Below are positions 11,871 to 23,600 of a stretch of 64,000 nt of DNA, in pieces. Within the stretch, counting starts at the first letter, position 1; the number at the start of each line of letters is the position of its first letter. Under the pieces are notes generated by a model. That model ran no database searches, was not told the DNA's origin, and saw nothing but the letters and a program-made list of their open reading frames with translations. Source of the DNA: Fratercula arctica (lineage: Eukaryota; Chordata; Aves; Charadriiformes; Alcidae); contig CANTUZ010000026.1 of the NCBI GenBank assembly GCA_947846985.1, positions 51,132,730-51,196,729 on the forward strand, written 5' to 3'. Made by a program: the position numbers and the translations under genes.

Positions 11871-12747
11871 AATTGCAGTATTTCAGAACCTCAGTTCTGC
11901 ATTTATTCCATAAATTGCATACAAAACTGCAAACATTTGGGGAACTGCAAAATAGAAACTGTTTAGTGTTGAAGTGGAAGGAAGCTGCTATCAGCTTGCT
12001 GGTGTTCATCCCCTCTTTTTTTGGTATTTGGGAAGAAACTCAGATCAGTATCAGAATATTTTGCGATGATTTTGCTTTTAGGGGTCTTTCATTTTAAAAT
12101 ATGTATGTGTGGAGGTGGATGCTAGTAGTGTTTTTTAATATATAATTTTTTTTTACCTTTCCATGCAATTCCAAGGGGTGTCTGTTGTTTTAATGTAGTC
12201 TAACACTTAAGCATTTGTATGGCATTGAGCTAAGACAAATTATATTCACCAATAAGGAGAGGAAGACAAAGACACGAAGCCTGCTTCAAACCTATCTTCA
12301 GATCTCTTTAGTTGAATCAGAAAGCTTTTTTCTGAAGCAGCATTTTACAGTTAGTCCTCTAAATTGTTGATTATGAACCATTTACATTCTAAGCACAAAT
12401 AATATGCTTCATATAATATCACCAAGCATCCTACTTTAAAATGCTACAATGCTACTAAATATCCAGGAGATGAGGTCTCTTTGGTCTCATCTTCCTTCTG
12501 TCTTCCCAAAGAACAATCTCTTACAACTCCTTGATCTGATTTGATTTTCCTTGGAGGCTGGGAATTTGGGCCATGATAAAAATTGCAGTGGAAGGGTGCA
12601 CTGGAACTAAAACCCTTCCCTCCCATTCAACCCTTTTAATGCACAGTCTTGCTCTTCTCACCTGTTACCAGATGACTGGCTGGGCACTGCTGCTGGGGTT
12701 TCCAGCTGGGCTGCCGCAGGGTCGTGGTCTGGTTCTGAGCTCTTCTT

Positions 12748-12985
12748 CACCTCCTCCAACCTCAGGAGCCATGCATCCCAGCAAAGAGAAAGTCAGGCAA
12801 AAATGCCAGGAGGTCTGCATGGATGAACAAGGAGCGCCCTGGACAAACTCAAACACGAAAAGGAAGCTTAGAGAGGGTAGAAGCAAGGACAGGTAGCCTG
12901 GGAGGAATACAGGGAAATTCTTCGAGCAGGCAGGGATCAGGCTAGGAAGGCTAAAGCCCTGATAGAATTAAATTGGGCTCATCTC
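12748..12985 (+). mobile_element. CR1 LINE fragment (linker region), sense
   Basis: Translates, with frame shifts, to the basic helix-rich linker between the CR1 endonuclease and reverse transcriptase domains. The recognisable order is a 'M-D-E-Q'-type block, a 'K-R-K-L' block, a degraded 'G-R-N-T-G' stretch and a run ending near 'K-A-L-I-E-L-N' at about 12950-12975. It resembles the minus-strand linker at about 10150-10300 in this window. No 3' tail is attached, so it is an internal fragment. Confidence 0.75.
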
Positions 12986-12989
12986 TGTA

Positions 12990-13345
12990 AGACTTCAAGT
13001 GTGCTCCGGTGTGCCCAGCACGTCTTGGAGTAAGAGGCTGTGGGCCCTCGCTAGCACCCTGTCCCTCTAACTGTTGCCTGTTGTCCTACAGCTTGTCATG
13101 GGCAAGTCTGATACTGTCCCTCTCCCCCTTCAAGCCTTGTTTAAAGCTGTGTCAATGAGCCACACTAGATTGTGAGCAGAGACCTCTTGCCCCTTTCAGA
13201 AAGGTGCATCCCATCTGATGCCAGCAAGGCTGGTGTCATGTAGGCCATCCCATTATCAAAACCCCCAGAACTGTTGTGGTGACACCAGCCTTGGAGCCAC
13301 TTGTTAATAGGCTGGGCTTGTCTGTTTCTTCCAATGTTGCTGCCT
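12990..13345. repeat. Possible unclassified interspersed repeat
   Basis: This stretch is markedly richer in GC than its AT-rich surroundings and follows directly on a CR1 fragment. It has no open coding frame of note. The texture resembles degraded interspersed-repeat DNA, but I cannot name a family. It could also simply be unique intronic sequence. Confidence 0.3.
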
Positions 13346-14198
13346 GCAACTGGGATGAGAGAGGAGAAAGTAACTTGTGCTCCAGATTTCGTTACCTTTT
13401 TACTTTCCCCTTATCTCTGGATTCCTTTACTTTTAACTTCCAAGTTATGAGTTTAGTTTGAGTGACTTAAATAAGTGTTGAAAAGCCCAGCAGTGTTCAC
13501 AAAATATAAATCTGCTGTGATTAATACTTTCGTTATCTCTCTAAATAGTGTTAAATGCAGAATTATTTTTGTCATTAAAGCGGGTGAGGTGACAATAAGC
13601 CTTTCAGATATCTTTAATTGCCTATGCTATATTTCCGAAGTTAGGCCCATAGTGGAAAAAAATTCCCAATTCATGTTTGCTGAGAGGATCCTTTGCACTA
13701 TTGAGATCCCAGACACCTAAACTGGTCAACCTGTTTGAAGGTGTAGCCAGCTGCTGTTTCAGTCATTAACAAAATACTCAGTTTCTGTAATGTGAGAGGT
13801 AAAAAAGTTTTATTTTCATTTAAGGAGAATTCAGTGGTAGACCCGTGTGCCAGCTTATAGAACTTCGACCACAGGCTACTTTAGGCCCCTGGCAAAGAGA
13901 AGGAACTGTATTAAGTAAAAACTTTGACTTAGTGGAATCTACAGCTCAAAGGAAAGTGCAAAATGACCTGGAAGGTCAATGAAAAGACAATAATTAAAGC
14001 CTGAGAAATGAATCCATGAAGCATGTTCCATTTTTAAGTGTATGTGTAGCAGAGCTGATACTGCTCATGGAAGTAATCGATACTGTGTTCCCAAATATCC
14101 TAGAAAGCCGCCTAAACCAAATACTTTGCAGAAGGAACTTCTGGATGAATAAATCTGATCCTTTAGGAAAAAACATTTAGGTTTTGCTTATGGTATGG

Positions 14199-14792
14199 TG
14201 TACTAGTTTTGTCTGGGATAGAGTTAAATTTCTTCATAGTAGCTTGTATGGGGCTATGTTTTGGATTTTTTTTCTGGGAACAGTGTTGATAACGCAGGGA
14301 TGTTTTGGTTACTGCTGAGCAGTGCTTACAGAACCAAGGCCACCTCTGCTTCTCATGCTGCCCCACCATTGAGCAGGCTGGGGGTGTGCAAGAAGTCAGG
14401 AGGGGATGCAGCTGGGACACCTGACCCCAGCTGGCCAAAGGGTTAGCTGGGACCATGTGGTGTCACATTAGGGGATAAAACTGGTGTGTGAGGGGGAAGG
14501 AGGTTGGCCAGGCTGCTGGCTGCTTTGGAACTGTCTGGGCATTGGCTGGTTGTTGGTGAGCAGGTAGGGGATTTTTTTTGTATCATTCTTTTTTCCTTGC
14601 TTTTGTTTCTTTCACTCTTTATTTTACTCTATTTTCTTTAAAAAAAAAAAAAATAAATATGTAAACTGCTTCTATGTCAGCCCAGGAGTTTTCTGACTTT
14701 AGTCTTGTAATTCTCTCCCCCATCTCACTGGCTGGGGCCGTGAGTGAGTGGCTGTGGGGTTCTTAGCTGCCTACTGGGGTTACACCATGACA
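14199..14792 (+). mobile_element. Solo LTR, endogenous retrovirus class III (ERVL-like)
   Basis: A 594-bp unit begins TG (14199) and ends CA (14792). It is flanked by the perfect 5-bp direct repeat TATGG at 14194-14198 and 14793-14797. The interior has the layout of an avian ERVL LTR: a U3-like 5' half, a GC-richer middle, an AATAAA (14652-14657) just after an A-tract, and a GC-rich 3' end with 'ctctcccccatctcactggc'. No internal retroviral genes lie on either side, so this is the product of recombination between two LTRs. The intact duplication suggests no later rearrangement. Confidence 0.88.
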
Positions 14793-15711
14793 TATGGCTT
14801 TCTGAGGTTTAGATACATCCAGACAGTGAAAGTAGGTTCTAACTGAATATTCATTGTTTTGAGTGGAAGTTTGCCAGTGTACGTAGTTCGGAGCTTGTAC
14901 GCATAATAAAACATCTAAAGAATTTCAGTGTTAATCTGCCCATAGTGGCAAGAGAGGGTAATTGTGACACTAATATGTTGTTTTAGGTTATTGAAATATT
15001 TCTTTCCCTTTCTGGGATTATTCCATGCCTTTCTTCTGTTAGCTGAAATGGAGTAATCTCTCCCCCATCCTAAGCAGTAGTGCTTAGAAAACTGAAAATT
15101 CTCCATTCTAATTCACATTTCTCTTTAATCTGTTCTTGGAAACTTTCAATACCTGCAGGAAAGAAAGAGATATAGAATAATGGTTACAGACAAAGAATTT
15201 TGAATAATACAGTTAAAAGATAATGTGACTATTTTTAGCTGCAACTTTTATCTGAGTTGATCAGGGATATGCTTTCATTATGGTTCAGAATTAGGTAAGG
15301 GGAAGGATGTCAGGAGTGAATTGTTTTTAAGATTAACCTATTTGATATACTTCTGGGAGTAAATGCAGATTTTCTTTTTTAAGACAGTAACCTAGAAAAC
15401 AGTAACTGTGTCAGTATTACATGCATTCCCTTTTCAAACCTTGAATGTGAGATTCTGTTCTTGCATTGTGGAAGAAAATGATTTCTGTAATTCATAGGCG
15501 TAAAAGAGTGTTGGGGAGATTAAGACCAGAATATGTATGCAAGTTTTTTAAGAATGTTGGGAAAAATCTGAGGAAGACCAGAAAAAGTTATGAGTTATTA
15601 AAATATTGAAAAAAAAAAAATACTACTTAGATATTTAAAGCTCACTTTACATGTCTTCTGCATGCAGAAAATGCGTCCCCTCTTTGGGATGAAAACCACT
15701 TCGGAGTGCTG

Positions 15712-15733
15712 CCCCCCCCACCCCCCACCCACC
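15712..15733 (-). other. C-rich tract, minus-strand G-quadruplex motif
   Basis: Runs of C of length eight, six and three separated by single A residues, followed by a further short C run. On the minus strand this gives G-runs with one-base loops. It is a low-complexity tract in intron 1 with no other context. Confidence 0.5.
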
Positions 15734-16337
15734 ATGCCACACACTCCTGATTTTGTTTTCTCCCTGTGAGGTACACAGTAGGCCTAGGAGATGACTGTTT
15801 GTGTGAAGGAAGTAAAATCGGATATAGTAGGGTGAAAGTAAGATCCAGGTAAATTTGATGGAATACTTAACTGAAAATAGCCTCGTGAGGTTTCTAGGGT
15901 TATGTGATACACTTTTTTCAGTGGAAACTACCAAACTCAGTTACCTTCTCCTTAAACTACAAAAATTGCTAGGTATGTAAAGGAAGGTTTTTAGTATTTC
16001 AGCTCTTGGGGGGGAAAAAAGGCAAGATTTTGTTCAGATGTTCAGAAGTACTTTAGATAAACTGCAATTTCTTTAATTTACATGAATTTTTTTTTTTTTA
16101 CTATTGATTTTATGGACTAGGCTCTGCTCCAACAAAGTGGTGCCATCCAGGTAGGTCACAGCAGTTCTGGGAGTCACAAATATCAGCCTGCCAGCCTCTG
16201 TCACTCAGCATCGCCCTGTTCAGGAGGTAGGTGTATGCTGCAGTCAGCATCCTACATCTGCATGGGTGATGGTGATTTATTTGAGTAGTGTTGCAGATGC
16301 AGATCATGTACCCCTTGATCCCAGAAAGCTGCTTCTC

Positions 16338-16356
16338 TTTTTTTTTTTTTTTTTTT
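16338..16356. repeat. Poly-T tract (19 T)
   Basis: Uninterrupted run of T followed by CCCC. It is not attached to a recognisable retroposon body on either side. Confidence 0.8.
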
Positions 16357-17022
16357 CCCCCTCTAGTGTGCAGGATGTGAGGGGCCTGAGAGGCCAGGGG
16401 AGAGCAAAAGGTAACGGGGAGGAGACATCCCTCCCTTTACGGGAGATGTCTGGGTTTCATTGGGTGAGGACTGGGATCCTGCTGGAGGACTTAGGATGTA
16501 ACTGGGCAGGAGACTCAGTGGTCCTAAATCTGACTCTGTAAATTAGAATGACTCGAGATCTGTATGTAGGATTGTGGTCAAGGGGATGGATCATTTCTGA
16601 CTGCTGTAGTTACAATGCTAGATTGTGAACGCATGTATGCATGCATCTACAGTTAACCTTGAACAGTGTTACTTCTGGAAAACCAGTGGGTTTTTTTCTG
16701 GGAGAGGACAGGTTGGTTATGTGGGTCAGATGAATTGCGTTTACTTTCTCAGGCTTTCTGTGTTATGCCTGTAGTTTGTTGGCTCTAGGGAGTGGAGTCC
16801 TTAGTGCAGTGCTTGTAGAAGTGAAGAAGTATGCTGCTCTGCATCAGTGATTGAGGCAGTGCCTGTGAAAAGCTGGACCTACCTGTTTGTGAACTGTGCA
16901 TTTTGGGACACTCTCCCCTGTTCTGTTGTTTTTTGTTTTGTTTTTTTTTTTTTTTAAATAGTCCAACTCTGGTAATCTAAAATGCTTGTCTGCGTTATGA
17001 TGGCTGCTAATGATCCTTTGAG

Positions 17023-17068
17023 GAATTCAGGTGACTCCACCTGAATTCTCCTTTTGAAAGGAGAATTC
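17023..17068. repeat. Two overlapping perfect inverted repeats
   Basis: First hairpin: arms 17023-17033 and 17038-17048, 11 of 11 bases complementary, 4-base loop. Second hairpin: arms 17043-17054 and 17057-17068, 12 of 12 bases complementary, with a 2-base centre. They share 17043-17048 (GAATTC), and GAATTC occurs three times in 46 bp. There is no mobile-element body attached and no terminator-like context, since this is inside intron 1 of a eukaryotic gene. Confidence 0.9.
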
Positions 17069-20000
17069 TTTAGCCTGAGAAGTGCATAAATAGCCTGTGT
17101 CCCCTACCTTGGTTATTTAGTCACTGGTGTGCTGCATCTCTAAGACTGGTCAGTTTTGCACAACTATGTCTTGTCAGCAGGTATTGGTTGTGTTTTGAAC
17201 AGGCCCACTAAACTGAGCTTCTGAGAGAAGACAGAACAATACCCCCTTTTAAGGTTTGGTTAGCCTGGCAGAAGGACCTGACAGAGGGTATTATGTGTCT
17301 CAGGAACTTGATTGCCTGAAGGGTTTCTTGTAAATTGGTCTCTGGCTTCAGATGCTTAAATGCTGCCTATTTTAGGCATGTAGGCAAATAAATGCATGGC
17401 TCCTGCTCTTGTTTTTGAGCTATTTTGTAACTAAGTAGAAGTTAACCTCTTCTGTAAACCAAATGTGACAAACAAACTTTCAGTACCTGGTGAAAGCTTT
17501 CACTATATTGATCCAATAAATCTTTCCAAGGGTGGAAAAATAACCGCATGATGTCTCTTTTAAGAACAATTGAATACAAGATGAGATACTCTGTATGTGA
17601 GAGAATTATGTAGAGCAAAAACTGTAGTGCATTGCATCCAGCTTTAAAGATTTTGCATGCTGTGAAAATCACTTTAAAAAAAGTAAAACATTTGCATTCA
17701 GAGAGTTTGACTGTCTTGAGTGGACATCTGGTTTTGAACAATACTGGTGTTTTAGAGAACAAACTAAAATTAAGACTAGGACTTCTGTTGTATTTTTACC
17801 TTTTTTTGTTTTGAGCACTGGTGTTGCCATGTTTGAGGGCAGATTTCTCTGTTGCTGTGCTGATTTACTAATTGTTGAATTTTGCTCTGAAAGTTTGGTT
17901 ATGACTGCTCATTGTCAGCTCCCTCTGGTGGTTTGCTAACAGGGCATGTTATAACCAGTAGAAATTTAAGAATTGTCAGAGCTTGCTTGAATAAACCTCA
18001 CTTGCTCGTTGACTTAATTAGTCAGCCAGTTAATATTCTCAATAAGGAAGTTAATTGTCAGTCCACTCTTTCTTGCATTAATTGTAGAGAGTTTTTGCCT
18101 TTCTAAAGATTGCAGGAATTGTATAGTTAATGAATTGACCATTTTAGCTTCTGTTTTATGTGGGATGGGTAGGGTTGAACAAATCCCTGATCATATTTTG
18201 AGAGACTGTATGTAATCCAACTACATATAACTTCATAGAGAAATGAGAAAAAAGCCTCTGATACCTGCTAATGTTTTCTAGAAAGGTTCAACTGAGTTGT
18301 ATCCCAAGTCGGTAGGAATAAGCAGTATTGCCCTGTTGCAGCTAGTGATGGATGTGTTTGGACTTCTGGAGTGCTCATGGGACTGGGCTATGGTTGGAGA
18401 GATTTCATGTGTGGGAAGAAGACTGGATTGAAGACATGACTAAGATTGCATGGTTTAAGGGAGATTTAGAGCCATAGCTATAATGTAAATTATAGCACAA
18501 CATTTTTGTAGCATAGAATTGGCTAAAGATAACAAAAAGTGAAGCTGACAAAATTAGATAAAAGACTCCTTATGCTATAGCTTGCTTAACTGGTGCAATT
18601 TTACAAAATTGAATTGTAAATATTTGCCTTTTAATTTTAAGCACTGCAGGTATCTTCACTGTTGCTGTCAGTTTCCCTGGGAATGAAACAGTAATATTTT
18701 AGACTCTTGTGGCAGGTGTTCTTTTGTGAGTGTAATTTTGTTTGGTTTACTCTAACCTTAATTTTTTCCATGTCAGGTTGAAAGAGAAAGAGATTATTTT
18801 TCTTTTCCTGGAACTTGCAATTTTTTCTGAGGCCCTGAATCTTCCACCATCATTTTACTACTCAAGTTTATGTCCTTTTTTTTTTTTCTGTAGGGAAGAT
18901 CAGGTAGAAAATATTTGGATTTTTTCCACAGAAATTTTAAGTGCAGATTGCTAGGAAATGTTTTCAGAATAGCCATACTGACAGTTATAGACCAAAGGCG
19001 TGTAGAATGTTATGTATTTGAACTTCTTAAGACTAGCTTCTACTAGAAGCTATAGTTTACAATAGGTAGCTTTCTTCATTTTGCTTCTTCATTAAAGCTT
19101 TTAAGGGAATTATGTGATTTCGGAGAGTGCAGCCCTGAGAAAAATATTTCTTTTTTCCCCTTGCATTTTATTTTTCATGATTTATGTTAGGTAGGCAGCA
19201 ACAAAGCTAGTTTCCTGTACATCAGTCCTAGCAAAATGACAGCTTCAACAGTGATGCTAGTTTAAAACACACAGTAAAAAAACCCCAAACCTGCTTGGAC
19301 TCTTTGACAGTTGGTACATGTGTGCAGTTGTATCTTTTAGACAGTCCACATACTGCAACTACCAACCTTACTAGTGGCTATAGTGCTCAAAGCTGCATAA
19401 AATAACTGCTAATAAATAGTGTCTTTGCATATAGATAGTCTCTTTTTAAGGGTAATGAAGAGATCAGTTTAGCAGTCAGGAAGGAAAAAAGTTTTCTTAT
19501 TTTTTCTGAAGTTCAGAAAACTTTTGCATTAATGGTTAGAAACTTTATCTTCATGGACTCTAGTGTCTCCTTTTCAGTTTGAGTTTCAAGAACAGAGAAG
19601 CTACTACGTTAATTCCATATGTAGTAGGTATTAAAAGTGACTTAGAGGGACATGAAAAAGACACTGAACATCTGAAATACTGCATGTCTAATTGCATTTG
19701 TACACGGAACAGCCTTTGGGTGTGAACACTTATGTTAGATTATTAATAACTGATACTACTACTGTCTTAAAATCTTTCTTCATTACAATATTGGCAGCTT
19801 TCCCCGCTGTTTTTCAAGTTTCATTGTACTACTTGCCCCATGTTTTCTTGGTAAAGCGTTAAGATCCATTAATAGGGAATACTGCTATAAAAATACGAGC
19901 CATATGTGAGCAATTGCATTGTATGGCCACGCATGAACATACTACCTAGTGTAAAGACTAAAGCCTTCTCCTTGGGACTCTTGTTTTAGAAGGTGTGATA

Positions 20001-20495
20001 TGTTTAATTGTGCTTTTCCTGTCACAGAAAAATAAACTAGCTTGGGCTGGCTGAATTGTGCTGCATTACCTGAAGGCTTTTTCCATTATAGTGCTTGCAA
20101 ATGGTTTTTGCAAGCTAACATATGTGTTGTGTAAAAGCTATGTGCAAAAGTGTATTACATTTAAAACTCAACTCCAGATGCCTCCTGACTTTTTTTAATT
20201 TTTTTAATAAATTCTGTTATTTACTACAAATATGTTAAGATGGGGCAATATTGGTGTTTGTCAATATTACTTAATGTAGATGAAAACTCTGTTATGTACT
20301 TTGAAAACATATGTGCCCAGAGCACTTCAGGTTCTTAACGATCATGTTGTTAGTGAAGCTCAAGACTTCAGAGAACTGGGAAACTCCTTGCTAAAAAAGT
20401 TACATCAAAGTGCTGAAGAGGAGCAAAACTGTGAAGACATCTTGTTGTCTAATGCAATCTCTCTGTCTCTTTCTTTCCTCCATAATCTCATGTAG

Positions 20496-20693
20496 CAATG
20501 GGTCAAGAAGGTGGCAAGCCTGCCTGGCCCAAACCAGCAGGAGGCTATCAGACCATTACAGGTAGAAGATATGGGAGAAGACATGCCTATGTCAGCTTTA
20601 GACCATCTTTGAATAGCCAAGACAGAGATGAACATCAACACAAAGACTGTGAACAATTAGAGTGGGAGGATGTTCAGCAAGAGAATTCTTTAC
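20496..20693 (+). CDS. PJA2: PJA2 exon 2 (first coding exon)
   Basis: The acceptor is a pyrimidine tract ending in TGTAG at 20495, then CA and the ATG at 20498. The donor is C|GTAAGT at 20693/20694, leaving phase 1. It encodes residues 1-65 and the first base of codon 66. The peptide '[20 protein letters not shown]' is the diagnostic Praja N-terminal block. Compared with human PJA2, translation here starts at the position of the second human Met, so the protein would lack roughly a dozen N-terminal residues. The region past the donor stays open for some codons but loses resemblance to the family. Confidence 0.95.
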
Positions 20694-23600
20694 GTAAGTG
20701 CATGTGTCTTCGTATGTGCCATTTAATTGCAACCTGGGATGTGTGGAGGTGGAGGGGAAAGGCACATAGAGAAATATGAAGGGAAGAGAGTAGCCACTTA
20801 AATAACACATGTAAAGTACATTTCATATGGCTTTATAGAATGAAAATCAACATGAAGGTGAATTAAAGTATAGTCTATTTTAGGCTCTTTAATTTTACCT
20901 GAAATGCATTCCTGAATGAGTTAATGCGTTCTAACCAACTAGATAGCCATAACACTGTAAAATTCAAATTATTTTGTCTTCAAATCAAACTGCAAATCAC
21001 ATTTGGAAGAGAATACCAATTCTAACCTTCTATTTGTGAAATATTTAATGTATTATGGGCCAGGTTGTTCTGTCTCTGACAATTTTAGTGTAGTTCCAGT
21101 GCAAATTAATTTAAGCCTGTAAAACATCTTCAGAGGTTCTCTTCTTATTTGTTTATACCAGTCAGACCACTTTCCTTTCTTGTTTAATGAATATTGAATG
21201 TTATTATTTCCCAAACTGTCTTTTGTGACTTCAGTATCTGAATAATAATTTCATAGAGAAATACAAAATGGCTCGTTGGATTAGAAACATATCCCATCTA
21301 CTTGAGGTTTTCTGCTAAAAGAAGTTTGATATAGGCTCAGATCTTCCATTTTTTTCTCCTTTCTGTAGACTATTTTATACTGCTTTCTCCTTCTAATTTC
21401 CTTATTTAATAATAGCATAGTGATAATTTAACTCTGTCATGTGCCTCTGCTGTTGGAGACTGTTATGTGAGTAGATCATCTTGGGGCTTGTTTTATTTTT
21501 TTGGAATTTGAGTGGTTTTGCAGTTGTTTGTGCTTAATATATTTTCTACACTTTCATCTAGTTAAAGGCTTATTTCCTGAAAGGCAGTGTTGACACTTGT
21601 GGAGATCTTCCTACTGTGTCTCTATAATACTGCCACCTTTCTTGTTTCAGTCACTCAGAAAGGAGCATGCTATTATTTTAGGGGCCGTAAGAAATATGCA
21701 GTTTAGAGCATATTATCTCCTTTTTAATACAATTTCTTTGTATATAACTTCTAAGAGTGACTTGTTTTCTATATTAAGTCTAATAACAAAATGCCTTTCC
21801 TTTTATATTTGGTCTTTTTTTATATTACGGTTTTCACATTTCTTTGAGAAATGTTTTGGATTGACTTATTTTCCTTGCCTCAACTAGGTTATGTTATTCC
21901 CCAGTCAATACTTATTTTTTGCTGGGTGGGTGCTACCTAAAATATGCTGCATATGTCCTTGCTAATTGGCTTTACCTCTTCAATACATCTAAGTAGTGGA
22001 AGGAGCTGTCATTGGAAATACTAAAATCTGACTGGACTTGATCCTTGGTAAGCTGCTACAGGTGACTCTACTTGAGCAAGACAGGTGGACTGGATGATAT
22101 CCAGAGGGGTCTGCCTGCCAACCTCAGCTGTTAGCAATTTTGTGAAGGAGCTTCAAGATTTTAGTTAGATAAAATGTAATGTTACAGCATTGCTTCCTGC
22201 AAGCTAGGCCTCTAGTGCTGAGCGGCACAGCTCTTGTAAGAGTTCAGTGCTGTGAATTCACCAACTTAGGCATGGATTGTCTATTTAGATGAGATTCTCT
22301 TTTTTTTTTTTAACCTTGGAACACTCATTTTACATGGTTTCCTACCTCTAACTGTTTTTAAAATAACATGCTAGGGAATCCTTCAACTAATTGTGCATGT
22401 CTCTTTCTTTTGTCTTGCAGTTAAGATTCCAAATCTCTTAATATTGGCTTAAAAACTTCTAAGTAAAGTTATGCAAGCCATTGTATGTTCAAAAGTAGTT
22501 TGGACTATTGCCTTGGTTAGGAGTTTACAAATGACTTGAACTAAGCATTAATTTTGTAGTAGCAGCAGTATACATGTTTTAACTTCTCTAAGTCTTGCTA
22601 GTGGGTTTGGTATTTATTGTCCCTTTATGCAAGAGGTGTTCAAGTGTAATATGACCCAACTGAATTTGTGATGATGGTAACTACTAACTGTAATTCCACA
22701 TTCATCCCTGTTATTATTTTCTTCTTATGAGGAGTTGCACTCACAGCTGCATGCAGAAAATATAGTGCTATTAGTATGTAATTTATAGTAGTAATAAATG
22801 GCTTTGTCTGAGTGTGGCAGGAGACACAATTTAGCCAGTTAATGAATGGATAGTCCAATGTTTAACTTATGGAAAGAAATGTTGCAGCTTTTTTAATCTT
22901 CTGGTGTTTTTTCAGATATCTTGTTCTCATCTTAAAATGCTCTTTTCCATAAACAATGTAAAAATGCTACTTATGCACATGTTCATTTAATACTGGGGTT
23001 TTTGCTGTCAGGCTGAGCTGAAATTATATCATTTAAGTCTATTTCTATATGCTTAGTTTATATAAGTGAGAACATAAATATATTAATAAAGAATGACTGC
23101 ATCTCTGGTAAATATTTCTCTTTATCAAATTGCACTGCAGCCCTAGTGAACTGTCATTTCTTTTTCCTGAACAGCTGCTCAAGATGAGAATATTTCAATT
23201 GTTTTTGATTATTCCAATGTATTGTTTCTTACAGCTTTCTGTGAAGGTCCCAGTCCATTGATTCAGGCTTCTTCTGATTTATTGGATGAGCCTCTATTAG
23301 AAAATACTGGAACTGGAGAACCCATTTGCCAAAGTATATCAAGCCAAACTTTTCAAGCAAACATGTCACCATTTTCTCTGTTCTGTTCTGGTCTGGAAGG
23401 CAACACAATCTCGGGGAACTCTATGAATCCGTATGAAAATTCTGAAGACCTTGCAGAATATGCATCTGGAGGGCATAATGATTTGAATGGTCAGAATGGA
23501 ATTGCTTTTGTAAACATTGACTCTTATGAGCCAGATAGCAGTGATGGAGAGGAAGATGATGCTCAGGACAGGTTTTCTTTGGCAAGTGAAGCAGAAGGTG

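Larger units (their letters stand above)
1972..20495 (+). other. PJA2: PJA2 intron 1 (18.5 kb)
   Basis: Long first intron between the donor at 1972 and the acceptor AG at 20494-20495. It holds old and young CR1 fragments, a solo LTR, G-rich tracts and a hairpin pair, all listed separately. The rest (for example 2531-6000, 7300-8880, 14800-17000, 17070-20495) is AT-rich non-coding sequence. In it I found no exon with both splice sites and conserved coding, and no RNA gene. An additional 5' untranslated exon cannot be excluded by eye. Confidence 0.7.

Noticed and set aside
20280..20495. 71-codon ORF directly upstream of PJA2 exon 2, as a possible N-terminal extension
   Set aside because: It ends in a stop formed by the acceptor TAG itself, so it cannot be fused to PJA2. 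It shows no Praja resemblance.
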